From an uncultured Solobacterium sp. (lineage in GTDB: Bacteria; Bacillota_I; Bacilli_A; Erysipelotrichales; Erysipelotrichaceae), in contig CALISH010000079.1 of the NCBI GenBank assembly GCA_938041275.1, positions 1 through 47,269 of the forward strand: a DNA stretch of 47,269 nucleotides, read 5' to 3'. Position 1 is the stretch's first letter; each line of letters starts with the position of its first letter. The notes beneath the pieces were generated by a model, which was not told the origin of the DNA, searched no databases, and saw only the letters and a list, made by a program, of their open reading frames with translations. The position numbers and the translations under genes are program-made. Shown here piece by piece: positions 8,236 to 15,679 of the stretch.

Positions 8236-8291
8236 TTGACATGGAAAAATATTACTTCATGGGTTAATATTTAAACTGAAAGCGGAGTTAA

Positions 8292-9755
8292 ATGAATAGT
8301 AATATGAGAAAAGCAGGAATTTTAATGCCAGTCGCATCTCTGCCTGGCCGCCACGGATGTGGTACTTTTGGAAAAGAAGCATATGATTTTGTAAAGATGA
8401 TGCACCAGTCGGGTCTGGGCATCTGGCAGCTATTGCCACTAAACCCTTTAGGATATGGAAATTCACCTTATCAGCCGTATTCATCTTATGCGGTTGATGA
8501 GTTGTATATATCATTAGATGTTTTAGCGCAACAGGGATTATTAGAGAAAGTGCCTTCTTATCATCGTAATGATAATGAGATTCAGTACGAAGTAGTTCGT
8601 GCGTTCCATGATAAGTACTTGCGACTAGCCTATCAAAAGTTTGAAAAGGATGAGGCATACGAATCCTTCATCAAGGAGTCTTGGGTAAAAGAATATGCAA
8701 TCTTTAAGACTTTTAAAGTTGCGAACAATTTAAGACCTTGGAACGAATGGGAGAAGGAACAGAAAGATTATCCAATCAACCAGAAATTAGATCTATCAAA
8801 GTATGAAGATGAAATTGCATACCAGATATTCTTACAGTTTGTATTACATCAACAGTGGCATGCACTTAAGAAGTATGCAAATAGTTTAGGCATTCAGATG
8901 GTGGGTGATATCCCATTCTATGTAGGACTAGATTCTGCGGATGTTTGGGCACATCGTGAAAACTTCTTATTAGATCAAGATGGTAGACCAACGTTTATCG
9001 CTGGGGTTCCACCAGATTATTTCTCAGCGACAGGACAAAGATGGGGCAATCCTATCTATGACTGGAAGTTTATGAAGAAAGATAAATTTACATTCTGGAT
9101 TGAACGTTTGTCATACATGGGAAAGATGTTCGACGTTGTTAGAGTCGATCACTTCCGCGCCTTTGATACATACTGGAAGATTCCGGCAGATTGTCCAACT
9201 GCGATTGAAGGTGAATGGATTGAAGCGCCTGGATATGAATTGTTTGATACATTATTCAAGCAATATCCAAACCTCACTATCGTTGCGGAGGATTTAGGAG
9301 ATTTACGTCCAGAAGTATTGGAATTAAGAGATCACTACAAGTTTAGGGGTATGCGTATTGTTCAATTCACATTTGACCCTGAGGGCATGGAAGAAGATAA
9401 AACTCATCTATTGGTATATACTGGGACTCATGACAACGATACGACATATTCCTGGTATTGCGAACAACCTGCTTCTTTAAGAAGAAAGATGCGTCAGTAC
9501 CTATGGAAACACGGATATCGCAAGCATAGCTTTGTCGATGATGTGATTGACTATTCGTTGGACAGTAATGCGGATATGGTAATTATTCCGATGTCAGACT
9601 GGATCCATGCTGGTAGCCAAGCACGCTTAAACATGCCTGGAAGCGTAGGTGCACCAAACTGGATGTGGCGGATGAAAGATTTACGCGCATTTGCGAAACG
9701 TATCAAACAAATTAAGTTAGACTTGCTACGAGCTAATCGTATCAATCACGACTAA
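8292..9755 (+). CDS. malQ: 4-alpha-glucanotransferase (amylomaltase)
   Basis: A 487-residue GH77 enzyme that transfers alpha-1,4-glucan segments between maltooligosaccharides, releasing glucose and making longer chains for MalP. Family motifs are present: ASLPGRHGCGTFG near the N-terminus, WQLLPLNPLGYGNSPYQP (about 44-61), GDIPFYVGLDSADVWAHRENF (split around 200-220), the nucleophile Asp in VVRVDHFRAF (about 284-293), the acid/base Glu in VAEDLGDL and the third Asp in GTHDNDTT. The length matches bacterial amylomaltases. A GGAG site precedes the start. It begins a rightward unit with uppP (14-bp gap) and ccdA/tlpA (12-bp gap). Confidence 0.96.
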   Translation: MNSNMRKAGILMPVASLPGRHGCGTFGKEAYDFVKMMHQSGLGIWQLLPLNPLGYGNSPYQPYSSYAVDELYISLDVLAQQGLLEKVPSYHRNDNEIQYEVVRAFHDKYLRLAYQKFEKDEAYESFIKESWVKEYAIFKTFKVANNLRPWNEWEKEQKDYPINQKLDLSKYEDEIAYQIFLQFVLHQQWHALKKYANSLGIQMVGDIPFYVGLDSADVWAHRENFLLDQDGRPTFIAGVPPDYFSATGQRWGNPIYDWKFMKKDKFTFWIERLSYMGKMFDVVRVDHFRAFDTYWKIPADCPTAIEGEWIEAPGYELFDTLFKQYPNLTIVAEDLGDLRPEVLELRDHYKFRGMRIVQFTFDPEGMEEDKTHLLVYTGTHDNDTTYSWYCEQPASLRRKMRQYLWKHGYRKHSFVDDVIDYSLDSNADMVIIPMSDWIHAGSQARLNMPGSVGAPNWMWRMKDLRAFAKRIKQIKLDLLRANRINHD

Positions 9756-9769
9756 GAAGGTTAACCAAA

Positions 9770-10612
9770 ATGGATATTATTTTAAATATTATTAAATCTG
9801 TGATTTTTGGAATTGTACAAGGTGTAACAGAGTTTCTACCAATCAGTTCAACAGGCCATTTAATTTTATTACAGACGTTTATGCCTTTGAATGTCTTTGC
9901 GGATCCTGCAAAAAATAAAGCCTTCTGGGATGTATATAAGGTTGTGATTCAGTTTGGTAGTATTTTGTCTGTACTGCTATTGTATTGGAAGCGTTTATGC
10001 CCACTAGGCAAAAACGTATCAGAGCCTAAGAAAAAGAATATCTATCACACATGGCTAATGGTTGTAGTGGCATCTATCCCACTAGTAGCGGGAATGTTAC
10101 TAAATGATTGGATTGACAATGTAATGAGTGCACCATATGTAATCGGTATTACCTTGATTCTCTACGGTATCTTGTTTATCTGGATGGAGAATCGAGAAAA
10201 GAAGTATACGATTGAACATGTTAGTCAAATCACACCTAAGAAAGCCTTTGGTGTTGGTATGTTCCAAATCTTAGCTTTGGTTCCTGGCACAAGCCGTTCT
10301 GGAAGCACAATCTTTGGTGCGACTTTATTAGGTTTTAATCGTTCAACAGCTGCGGAGTTCTCATTCTTTATGGCAATTCCAGCAATGTTTGGCGCAAGTC
10401 TTCTAAAGATTCTCAAAGCAGACTTCTCATTCGGCTTTTGGCCACTCATGATTTTACTCATTGGTACAGTAGTTTCGTTTATCGTTTCTATTATTGCGAT
10501 TCGTACCTTAATGAATTACATTCGTAAGAATGACTTTAAGGCATTTGGCGTATATCGTATTATTCTCGGAATAATCGTCCTGATTCTTTGCATTACACGC
10601 TTAATAGCTTAG
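9770..10612 (+). CDS. uppP: undecaprenyl-diphosphatase
   Basis: An integral membrane enzyme (280 residues, several hydrophobic helices) that removes a phosphate from undecaprenyl pyrophosphate to recycle the lipid carrier for cell-wall synthesis. It confers some bacitracin tolerance in other bacteria. Both UppP signatures are visible: GVTEFLPISSTGH at residues 18-30, with the catalytic Glu21, and PGTSRSGSTI at about 171-180. The gene sits 14 bp after malQ and is probably co-transcribed with it; the association looks incidental. Confidence 0.96.
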   Translation: MDIILNIIKSVIFGIVQGVTEFLPISSTGHLILLQTFMPLNVFADPAKNKAFWDVYKVVIQFGSILSVLLLYWKRLCPLGKNVSEPKKKNIYHTWLMVVVASIPLVAGMLLNDWIDNVMSAPYVIGITLILYGILFIWMENREKKYTIEHVSQITPKKAFGVGMFQILALVPGTSRSGSTIFGATLLGFNRSTAAEFSFFMAIPAMFGASLLKILKADFSFGFWPLMILLIGTVVSFIVSIIAIRTLMNYIRKNDFKAFGVYRIILGIIVLILCITRLIA

Positions 10613-10624
10613 AACGGCGGTATT

Positions 10625-11875
10625 ATGAAAGAAATTGTTACTCTTGGCGGTCTATTTTTAGAAGGGTTACTATCATTCTTTTCGCCTTGTATTCTTCCAC
10701 TCGTTCCGTTATACATTGGATACCTAACAAAGGGTTCCATGATGACAGACGAAAGTGGACAAGTACATTACGATCGAATGAAGACACTCATTCTAACAAC
10801 GGGCTTTGTCTTAGGAATCTCGACGGTGTTCGTGATTGCAGGACTTGGATCTAGCGCACTTGCGGCTGTATTCAAGCAATACACATTGCAGTTACAGATT
10901 GCAGGTGGTGTATTACTAGTTATCCTTGGTCTAGCAAATCTGCACATCATCAATATTCCTTTCTTGAATCAGACACATCAAAAGACAATGCGTATAGAAG
11001 GTGGAATGACTTTCTTGAAGGCGTTTGCGCTCGGATTTGTGTTTAGTTTTGCGTGGTCTCCATGTGTAGGTCCATTATTGGCGCAAGCAATTGTACTAGC
11101 ATCCACTGCGACAAATGGACTTGGTTGGCTGTACATTGCGGCTTATGCGCTTGGTTTCATCGTCATCTTCTTACTGATTGGTTTCTTTACAGAAGAGGTA
11201 TTGAATATCATCAATCGACATAAGAGTATTGTGAAGTATACGGGTGTACTTAGTGGAGTTCTTGTATTAGCGATGGGATGTTTTATGTTATTCCAAGGCT
11301 TTACAACAATGCATGCACTACAGAATCGTTCTTCTACAACTCCTGCAGAAACAACAGTAGATGATTCAAAACAGGATACAACTAGTAAAGAAGATACTTC
11401 TAACAAGCAAGATTCATCTACAAAGGAAAATACAGATTCATCAGCAAAGACAGCTATCGAAAAGTATAACTTTGCGCTTGTAGATGGAGAAGGTAACACT
11501 CATAATCTGAGTGATTACAAAGGAAAGACGATTGTCATGAACTTCTTTGGCACATGGTGCCACTACTGTAACGAAGAGTTTGAGAGTTTACAGAAGATTA
11601 ATGATGAGATGAAAGATGATGTTCAGGTATTGATGATTGCGGCACCAGGTCTAAATGGTGAGGGTAGTATTCAGTATGTTGAAGAATACATGAAGAAAAG
11701 AGGCTATAACTTTACAATTCTGTATGATACAACATTAGAAGCTACAGATACGTATCACATTTCGGGTTATCCAACAACGTATATCGTTCGACCATCAGGA
11801 GATTTCTTAGGATATGTACCAGGCTATGTATCTGAAGAACAAATGCGCAATTATATCAAGACAGCACAAGAATAG
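10625..11875 (+). CDS. CcdA membrane protein fused to a TlpA/ResA-like thioredoxin domain
   Basis: A 416-residue two-part protein. Residues 1 to about 235 are a CcdA/DsbD-type six-helix membrane domain with the redox Cys pair in SPCILPLVP (Cys22) and SPCVGP (about Cys145). A Ser/Thr/Asp/Lys-rich linker (about 238-280) leads to an extracytoplasmic thioredoxin-fold domain with active site WCHYC (Cys312, Cys315) and the cis-Pro in SGYPTTY. It would carry electrons from cytosolic thioredoxin across the membrane and deliver them directly to outside substrates, for example oxidised thiols or methionine sulfoxide reductase. The single-chain fusion makes a separate ResA unnecessary. Cytochrome maturation genes are not nearby. 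Confidence 0.93.
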   Translation: MKEIVTLGGLFLEGLLSFFSPCILPLVPLYIGYLTKGSMMTDESGQVHYDRMKTLILTTGFVLGISTVFVIAGLGSSALAAVFKQYTLQLQIAGGVLLVILGLANLHIINIPFLNQTHQKTMRIEGGMTFLKAFALGFVFSFAWSPCVGPLLAQAIVLASTATNGLGWLYIAAYALGFIVIFLLIGFFTEEVLNIINRHKSIVKYTGVLSGVLVLAMGCFMLFQGFTTMHALQNRSSTTPAETTVDDSKQDTTSKEDTSNKQDSSTKENTDSSAKTAIEKYNFALVDGEGNTHNLSDYKGKTIVMNFFGTWCHYCNEEFESLQKINDEMKDDVQVLMIAAPGLNGEGSIQYVEEYMKKRGYNFTILYDTTLEATDTYHISGYPTTYIVRPSGDFLGYVPGYVSEEQMRNYIKTAQE

Positions 11876-11918
11876 TAGAAATCAATCTTTGTGAGAAATA
11901 AACAAAATTGATTCATTG

Positions 11919-11942
11919 AAAACCTTCGAAAGAAGGTTTTTT
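11919..11942 (+). terminator. terminator of malQ-uppP-ccdA/tlpA
   Basis: AACCTTC-GAAA-GAAGGTT forms a perfect 7-bp stem with a GNRA-like loop, followed by a T run. Confidence 0.9.
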
Positions 11943-11945
11943 CTC

Positions 11946-11974
11946 TTGACACTTTGAAAACGCTCACATATTAT
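11946..11974 (+). promoter_or_regulatory. malR promoter with cre site in the spacer
   Basis: TTGACA (11946-11951) and TATTAT (11969-11974) are exactly 17 bp apart. The spacer contains TGAAAACGCTCACA (11955-11968), which fits the CcpA cre consensus TGWNANCGNTNWCA at every defined position. CcpA binding here would block RNA polymerase, giving glucose repression of the maltodextrin regulator and the genes behind it. Confidence 0.82.
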
Positions 11975-11987
11975 TTTGGTGTATCCT

Positions 11988-12011
11988 GTAAACGTTTCCG
12001 TAAACGGTTAC
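11988..12011 (+). promoter_or_regulatory. tandem LacI-type (MalR) operators at malR
   Basis: Two abutting 12-bp near-palindromes, GTAAACGTTTCC and GTAAACGGTTAC (ideal form GTAAACGTTTAC), lie just downstream of the predicted transcription start and upstream of malR. The central CG is typical of LacI/GalR operators. A similar pair precedes malE, which points to MalR autoregulation and regulon control. Confidence 0.75.
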
Positions 12012-12029
12012 GAGTAAAAGGGGTTTTGA

Positions 12030-13061
12030 ATGACGACAATTAAAGATATTGCACGCATTTCAGGGTATAGTATTGGAACGGTTTCCAGAGTGATTAATAA
12101 CCATCCTGATGTTAGTGCGGTAGCAAAGAGAAAAATTGAAAAGGTAATCAAGGACGAAAAGTTTGAACCAAACTCAAATGCGAAACTTTTAAAGCAATCT
12201 GCGACATCCGCTATTACGATTTTGATTAAGGGATTGCATAATGCCTTCTTCAGTAGCATTGTCGAAAAGATGCAAAGTTATCTGCAGGAAAGCGGGGAAG
12301 ATGTCTCGGTCGTATACTTGGATGAACTTGAAAATGAAGTGGAAGTAGCAATTCGCATCTGTAGTGAGAAGAAACCAAAGGGTTTAATCTTCTTGGGTGG
12401 CAATCAGAAATATTTCCGTGAGTCATTTGCGAGCATCAAAGTACCGTGTGTGCTTTGTTCAGAGAGTGCAGCAGGGATGAACTTTAGCAATCTTTCTAGC
12501 TTTACAACAGATGATAGAGAAGCGGCACGTGCAGCAGCGGAATACTTGATTCGCTCTGGACACAGAAAGATCGGCATTGTATGTGGTTCGGCTGTATCAG
12601 AAGCGGGATTGATTGGTTCAAAACGTGTTGAGAGTGCAATCGCAGCGTTTAAAGAAAACAAGATACCGTTTAATAAACGTAAGCAGTTTGTACCAGGGAA
12701 GTTCTCACTTGAAGATGGATATAACGGTACGATGAAATTATTAGACCGTTATCCAGAAGTTACCGCAATCTATGCGGTCAGTGATGTTGTGGCAATTGGT
12801 GCACTACGTGCAATCAATGACCGTAAGTTAAAGGTTCCACAAGATATATCCATCATCGGTAATGATGGCATTGACTTTGCAAGATATGTAACACCACGTC
12901 TAGCAACTGTTGAGCAAGATGCTTCACAACTTGCAAAACGCAGTGTAGATGACTTGTTATTAAGATTAAATTACAACAAACCTGGCATACATGAAATTAT
13001 TCCATTTCATGTATTAGCAGGAGAGAGTATTCGTATAAAAAAACCAGTGGAGGAAAAGTAA
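12030..13061 (+). CDS. malR: LacI-family maltose-operon regulator MalR
   Basis: A 343-residue LacI/GalR repressor. An N-terminal helix-turn-helix with hinge helix (TIKDIARISGYSIGTVSRVI, residues about 3-22, then NNHPDVSAVAKRKI) is followed by a periplasmic-binding-like sensor domain (GLIFLGGN, SDVVAIGALRAI, DISIIGNDGIDFARYVTP). Position in the msmX-malEFG cluster and two sets of matching operators indicate that it senses maltose or maltodextrin. A single base separates its stop codon from the msmX start, so it is co-transcribed with the transporter ATPase. The assignment to maltose is from context; the sensor domain alone would not prove it. Confidence 0.88.
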   Translation: MTTIKDIARISGYSIGTVSRVINNHPDVSAVAKRKIEKVIKDEKFEPNSNAKLLKQSATSAITILIKGLHNAFFSSIVEKMQSYLQESGEDVSVVYLDELENEVEVAIRICSEKKPKGLIFLGGNQKYFRESFASIKVPCVLCSESAAGMNFSNLSSFTTDDREAARAAAEYLIRSGHRKIGIVCGSAVSEAGLIGSKRVESAIAAFKENKIPFNKRKQFVPGKFSLEDGYNGTMKLLDRYPEVTAIYAVSDVVAIGALRAINDRKLKVPQDISIIGNDGIDFARYVTPRLATVEQDASQLAKRSVDDLLLRLNYNKPGIHEIIPFHVLAGESIRIKKPVEEK

Positions 13062-13062
13062 G

Positions 13063-14241
13063 ATGTCAACAGTAAGTCTAAAGCATGTTCAAAAAATTTA
13101 CCCAAACAGTGGTGAGGTAAAGAAGAAAAAGAAGGACGAAGTAAAGAAAACAAACCTAAAGATCACAGATGAAGGTGTGGTTGCGGTTGATGATTTCAAT
13201 CTAGAAATTGGCGATGAGGAATTCATCGTATTAGTAGGTCCTTCTGGTTGCGGTAAGTCCACAACATTACGTATGATTGCGGGATTGGAAGATATTACAC
13301 GTGGAGAATTATTCATCGATGGTAAGCTAATGAACAACGTATCTCCTAAAGACCGTGATATTGCGATGGTTTTCCAGAACTATGCATTATATCCACATAT
13401 GAGTGTTCGTCAAAATCTTGAGTTCCCACTCAAGATGCATAAAGTTCCAGCTGATGAAATCAAGGTAAAGGTTGAAGAGGCGGCTGAAATCTTAGACTTA
13501 ACACCATATTTAGATCGTAAGCCTAAGGCTTTATCTGGTGGACAAAGACAGCGTGTTGCGATTGGACGTGCAATTGTACGTAATCCAAAACTATTGTTGA
13601 TGGATGAACCACTTTCTAACTTGGATGCGAAGTTAAGAAACCAGATGCGTGCTGAAATTATCAAGTTAAGACAGAAGATTAAAGCAACATTTGTCTATGT
13701 AACACATGACCAGACAGAAGCAATGACACTTGGTGATCGTATCGTTATCATGAAGGATGGCGTTATTCAACAGGTTGGAACACCACAGCAATTATTTGAT
13801 CATCCAATTAATGAGTTCGAAGCAGGCTTTATCGGCATGCCACAGATGAACTTCTACAGCGGTGAGCTCTTAAAGAATGAAGCTGGTAAATACTGCGTGA
13901 AGTTAGACAATGCGGTGATGGAAGTTTCTGAAGAAAAACAAGCCCTATTGGCCGAAAAGAACGTACAACCACAGCCAATTACAGTTGGTGTACGTCCTGA
14001 ACACATCTCACTTGGTGGAGATAGTGGAAAGATAATCGAAGGTATCGTTGACGTAAGTGAAATGATGGGATCTGCAATCCACTTACACGTAAAAGCATGT
14101 GGTAAAGACAGCATTATCATCGTTCCAACATTGGATTTAAATGGTAGAACATTCAAGATTGGCGATAAGATCGACTTTACATTCGGTGGTAATGTCATGC
14201 ACATCTTTGGAAGAGAATCTCATCAGAATTTAGAGTATTAA
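13063..14241 (+). CDS. msmX: sugar ABC transporter ATPase, MsmX/MalK family
   Basis: A 392-residue ATPase that would power MalFG. Order of motifs: Walker A GPSGCGKST (59-67), Q-loop FQNYALYPHMS, signature LSGGQRQRVAIGRA, Walker B LLLMDEPLSNLDAK, H-loop YVTHDQTEAM, then a TOBE-type regulatory C-terminus (ITVGVRPEHISLGG). Unusually, a Lys/Glu/Asp-rich insertion of about 20 residues (positions 18-37, EVKKKKKDEVKK and onward) lies between the first beta strand and the strand before Walker A. MsmX/MalK proteins normally have no such insert. In many Firmicutes one MsmX serves several sugar importers; here it is linked to malR and malEFG. Confidence 0.93.
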   Translation: MSTVSLKHVQKIYPNSGEVKKKKKDEVKKTNLKITDEGVVAVDDFNLEIGDEEFIVLVGPSGCGKSTTLRMIAGLEDITRGELFIDGKLMNNVSPKDRDIAMVFQNYALYPHMSVRQNLEFPLKMHKVPADEIKVKVEEAAEILDLTPYLDRKPKALSGGQRQRVAIGRAIVRNPKLLLMDEPLSNLDAKLRNQMRAEIIKLRQKIKATFVYVTHDQTEAMTLGDRIVIMKDGVIQQVGTPQQLFDHPINEFEAGFIGMPQMNFYSGELLKNEAGKYCVKLDNAVMEVSEEKQALLAEKNVQPQPITVGVRPEHISLGGDSGKIIEGIVDVSEMMGSAIHLHVKACGKDSIIIVPTLDLNGRTFKIGDKIDFTFGGNVMHIFGRESHQNLEY

Positions 14242-14264
14242 TTTCAAAATTTCATAAAAAGATA

Positions 14265-14293
14265 TTGAAATTTGAAAGCGCTTTGCATAAAAT
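14265..14293 (+). promoter_or_regulatory. malE promoter with cre-like repeat in the spacer
   Basis: TTGAAA (14265-14270) and TAAAAT (14288-14293) are 17 bp apart. The spacer holds TGAAAGCGCTTTGCA (14273-14287), a cre-like palindrome around a central CG with one extra base on the right. The geometry copies the malR promoter. Confidence 0.72.
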
Positions 14294-14307
14294 AAAACTA
14301 TAAAGTT

Positions 14308-14331
14308 GTAAACGTTTCCAGTAACGTTTAC
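14308..14331 (+). promoter_or_regulatory. paired LacI-type (MalR) operators at malE
   Basis: GTAAACGTTTCC (14308-14319) is identical to the first operator at malR. After one A it is followed by GTAACGTTTAC (14321-14331), a second site one base short of the ideal palindrome. Both lie between the predicted transcription start and the malE ribosome binding site. Confidence 0.75.
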
Positions 14332-14360
14332 GAAATCATATACTTTTTCGGGAGGAAAAC

Positions 14361-15596
14361 ATGAAAAGTACAAAGTTAGTATCACTTGGTATGGCTGCTT
14401 TAATGGGTATCTCTGCATTAGCAGGATGCGGTGGCAAGAAAGAATCAAACACGACAGCTTCAGATTCAAAGGAAGTAACACTTACAGTGTGGACACCGTC
14501 TGAAGATCAATCAGAAGAACAGGGTAATTGGCTCAAGAAGCAATTAGATGCTTTCCAAGAAGCTCACCCAGAATGGAAGTTAACATTCAACACAGGTGTA
14601 TGTCCTGAAGGTGATGCGAAGACATTAGTAGCAGCTGACCCATCAGCAGCAGCTGACGTTTATATGTTCGCAAACGACCAGATTCCTGATTTAATAAAAG
14701 CTAACGCAATTGCTGAATTAGGTGGATCTGCAGTTGAAGCAATCAAGAAGAACAACAGCGATATTACTGTTGACACAGTAACTTATGAAAACTCTGTATA
14801 TGGTGTTCCATTTACAGCAAACACATGGTTCATGTACTATGACAAGCGCGTCTTCACAGAAGATGATGTAAAGAACTTAGATACAATGCTTACAAAGGGT
14901 AAGGTTGGTTTCCCGCTATCTAACTCTTGGTATATTCAAGCATTCTACGCAGCTAACGGATGCACATTATTCGGTGAAAATGGAGCAGATGCTAAAGCTG
15001 GTATCGATTTCGGTGGTGAAAAGGGTACAGCAGTTACAAATTACTTAGTTGACTTAGTTAAGAATCCTAACTTCAAGGATGCGGCTGGTCTAACACCAAG
15101 CACATTAGCTGATGGTACAGTCAATGCATTATTCTCAGGTACTTGGGATTACAAGGCAGTTGTTGACGCTTTAGGTAAAGAAAACGTTGGTATTGTAGCT
15201 CCTCCTAAGTACACATTAAATGGTAAGGAATTACAGTTAAAGGCATTCGCAGGTTCTAAGGCTATTGGTGTTAACCCAACAAGTAAGAATCCAGAAGTTG
15301 CAGTTGCATTAGCTTCATTCTTAGGTAGCGCAAAGGCTCAACAAGCTCACTACGACTTACGTAATATCATTCCTACAGACACATCATTGAATGTTTCTGA
15401 TGCATTGGCAAAGGCACAGATGGATACAATGGACTTTGCTTCAATTGTACAGCCACTACAGTCAGGCATGGCTCAATATTGGACACCAGCAGAATCAATG
15501 GGTAAGGAAATCGTTGCCGGTACAGTAACACACGAAAATGCTGCTGAAAAGACAGAGAGCATGAACAAGGCAATGAACACTGCTTCCGTTCAATAA
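14361..15596 (+). CDS. malE: maltose/maltodextrin-binding lipoprotein (ABC importer)
   Basis: A 411-residue solute-binding lipoprotein of the MalE/family-1 type. A signal sequence with lipobox ALAGC precedes a Ser/Thr-rich linker (SNTTASDSK) and the binding domain (LTVWTPSEDQSEEQG, FTANTWFMYYDKRVF, FSGTWDYKAVVDALG, VAVALASFLGS). It captures maltodextrins outside the membrane and hands them to MalF/MalG. A GGAGG site precedes the start. The gene has its own promoter and operators, and an intercistronic hairpin behind it favours higher expression than the permeases. The exact sugar is inferred from malP, malQ, GH13 and MalR nearby. Confidence 0.9.
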   Translation: MKSTKLVSLGMAALMGISALAGCGGKKESNTTASDSKEVTLTVWTPSEDQSEEQGNWLKKQLDAFQEAHPEWKLTFNTGVCPEGDAKTLVAADPSAAADVYMFANDQIPDLIKANAIAELGGSAVEAIKKNNSDITVDTVTYENSVYGVPFTANTWFMYYDKRVFTEDDVKNLDTMLTKGKVGFPLSNSWYIQAFYAANGCTLFGENGADAKAGIDFGGEKGTAVTNYLVDLVKNPNFKDAAGLTPSTLADGTVNALFSGTWDYKAVVDALGKENVGIVAPPKYTLNGKELQLKAFAGSKAIGVNPTSKNPEVAVALASFLGSAKAQQAHYDLRNIIPTDTSLNVSDALAKAQMDTMDFASIVQPLQSGMAQYWTPAESMGKEIVAGTVTHENAAEKTESMNKAMNTASVQ

Positions 15597-15614
15597 TATT
15601 GCATTACTGATTAA

Positions 15615-15652
15615 AAGAATGTGGTTGAGATACTTATTTTAACCGCATTCTT
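15615..15652 (+). terminator. intercistronic hairpin after malE (partial terminator or mRNA stabiliser)
   Basis: AAGAATGTGGTT pairs with AACCGCATTCTT (12 bp, one G-U pair) around a 14-base loop. The T tract after it is broken (CTTCGTTT), so it probably ends or protects only part of the transcripts, raising MalE relative to MalF and MalG. Confidence 0.6.
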
Positions 15653-15679
15653 CTTCGTTTATAGAATTGAGGTAATCGT

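Noticed and set aside
8236..8270. TTGACA (8236-8241) with TAATAT (8265-8270) as the malQ promoter
   Set aside because: The spacing is 23 bp, too long for a sigma-A promoter, and no good -10 lies at 16-18 bp.
12404..14481. Several long antisense open frames opposite malR, msmX and malE
   Set aside because: They mirror codon patterns of the strongly conserved genes on the other strand and lack ribosome binding sites and recognisable domains.
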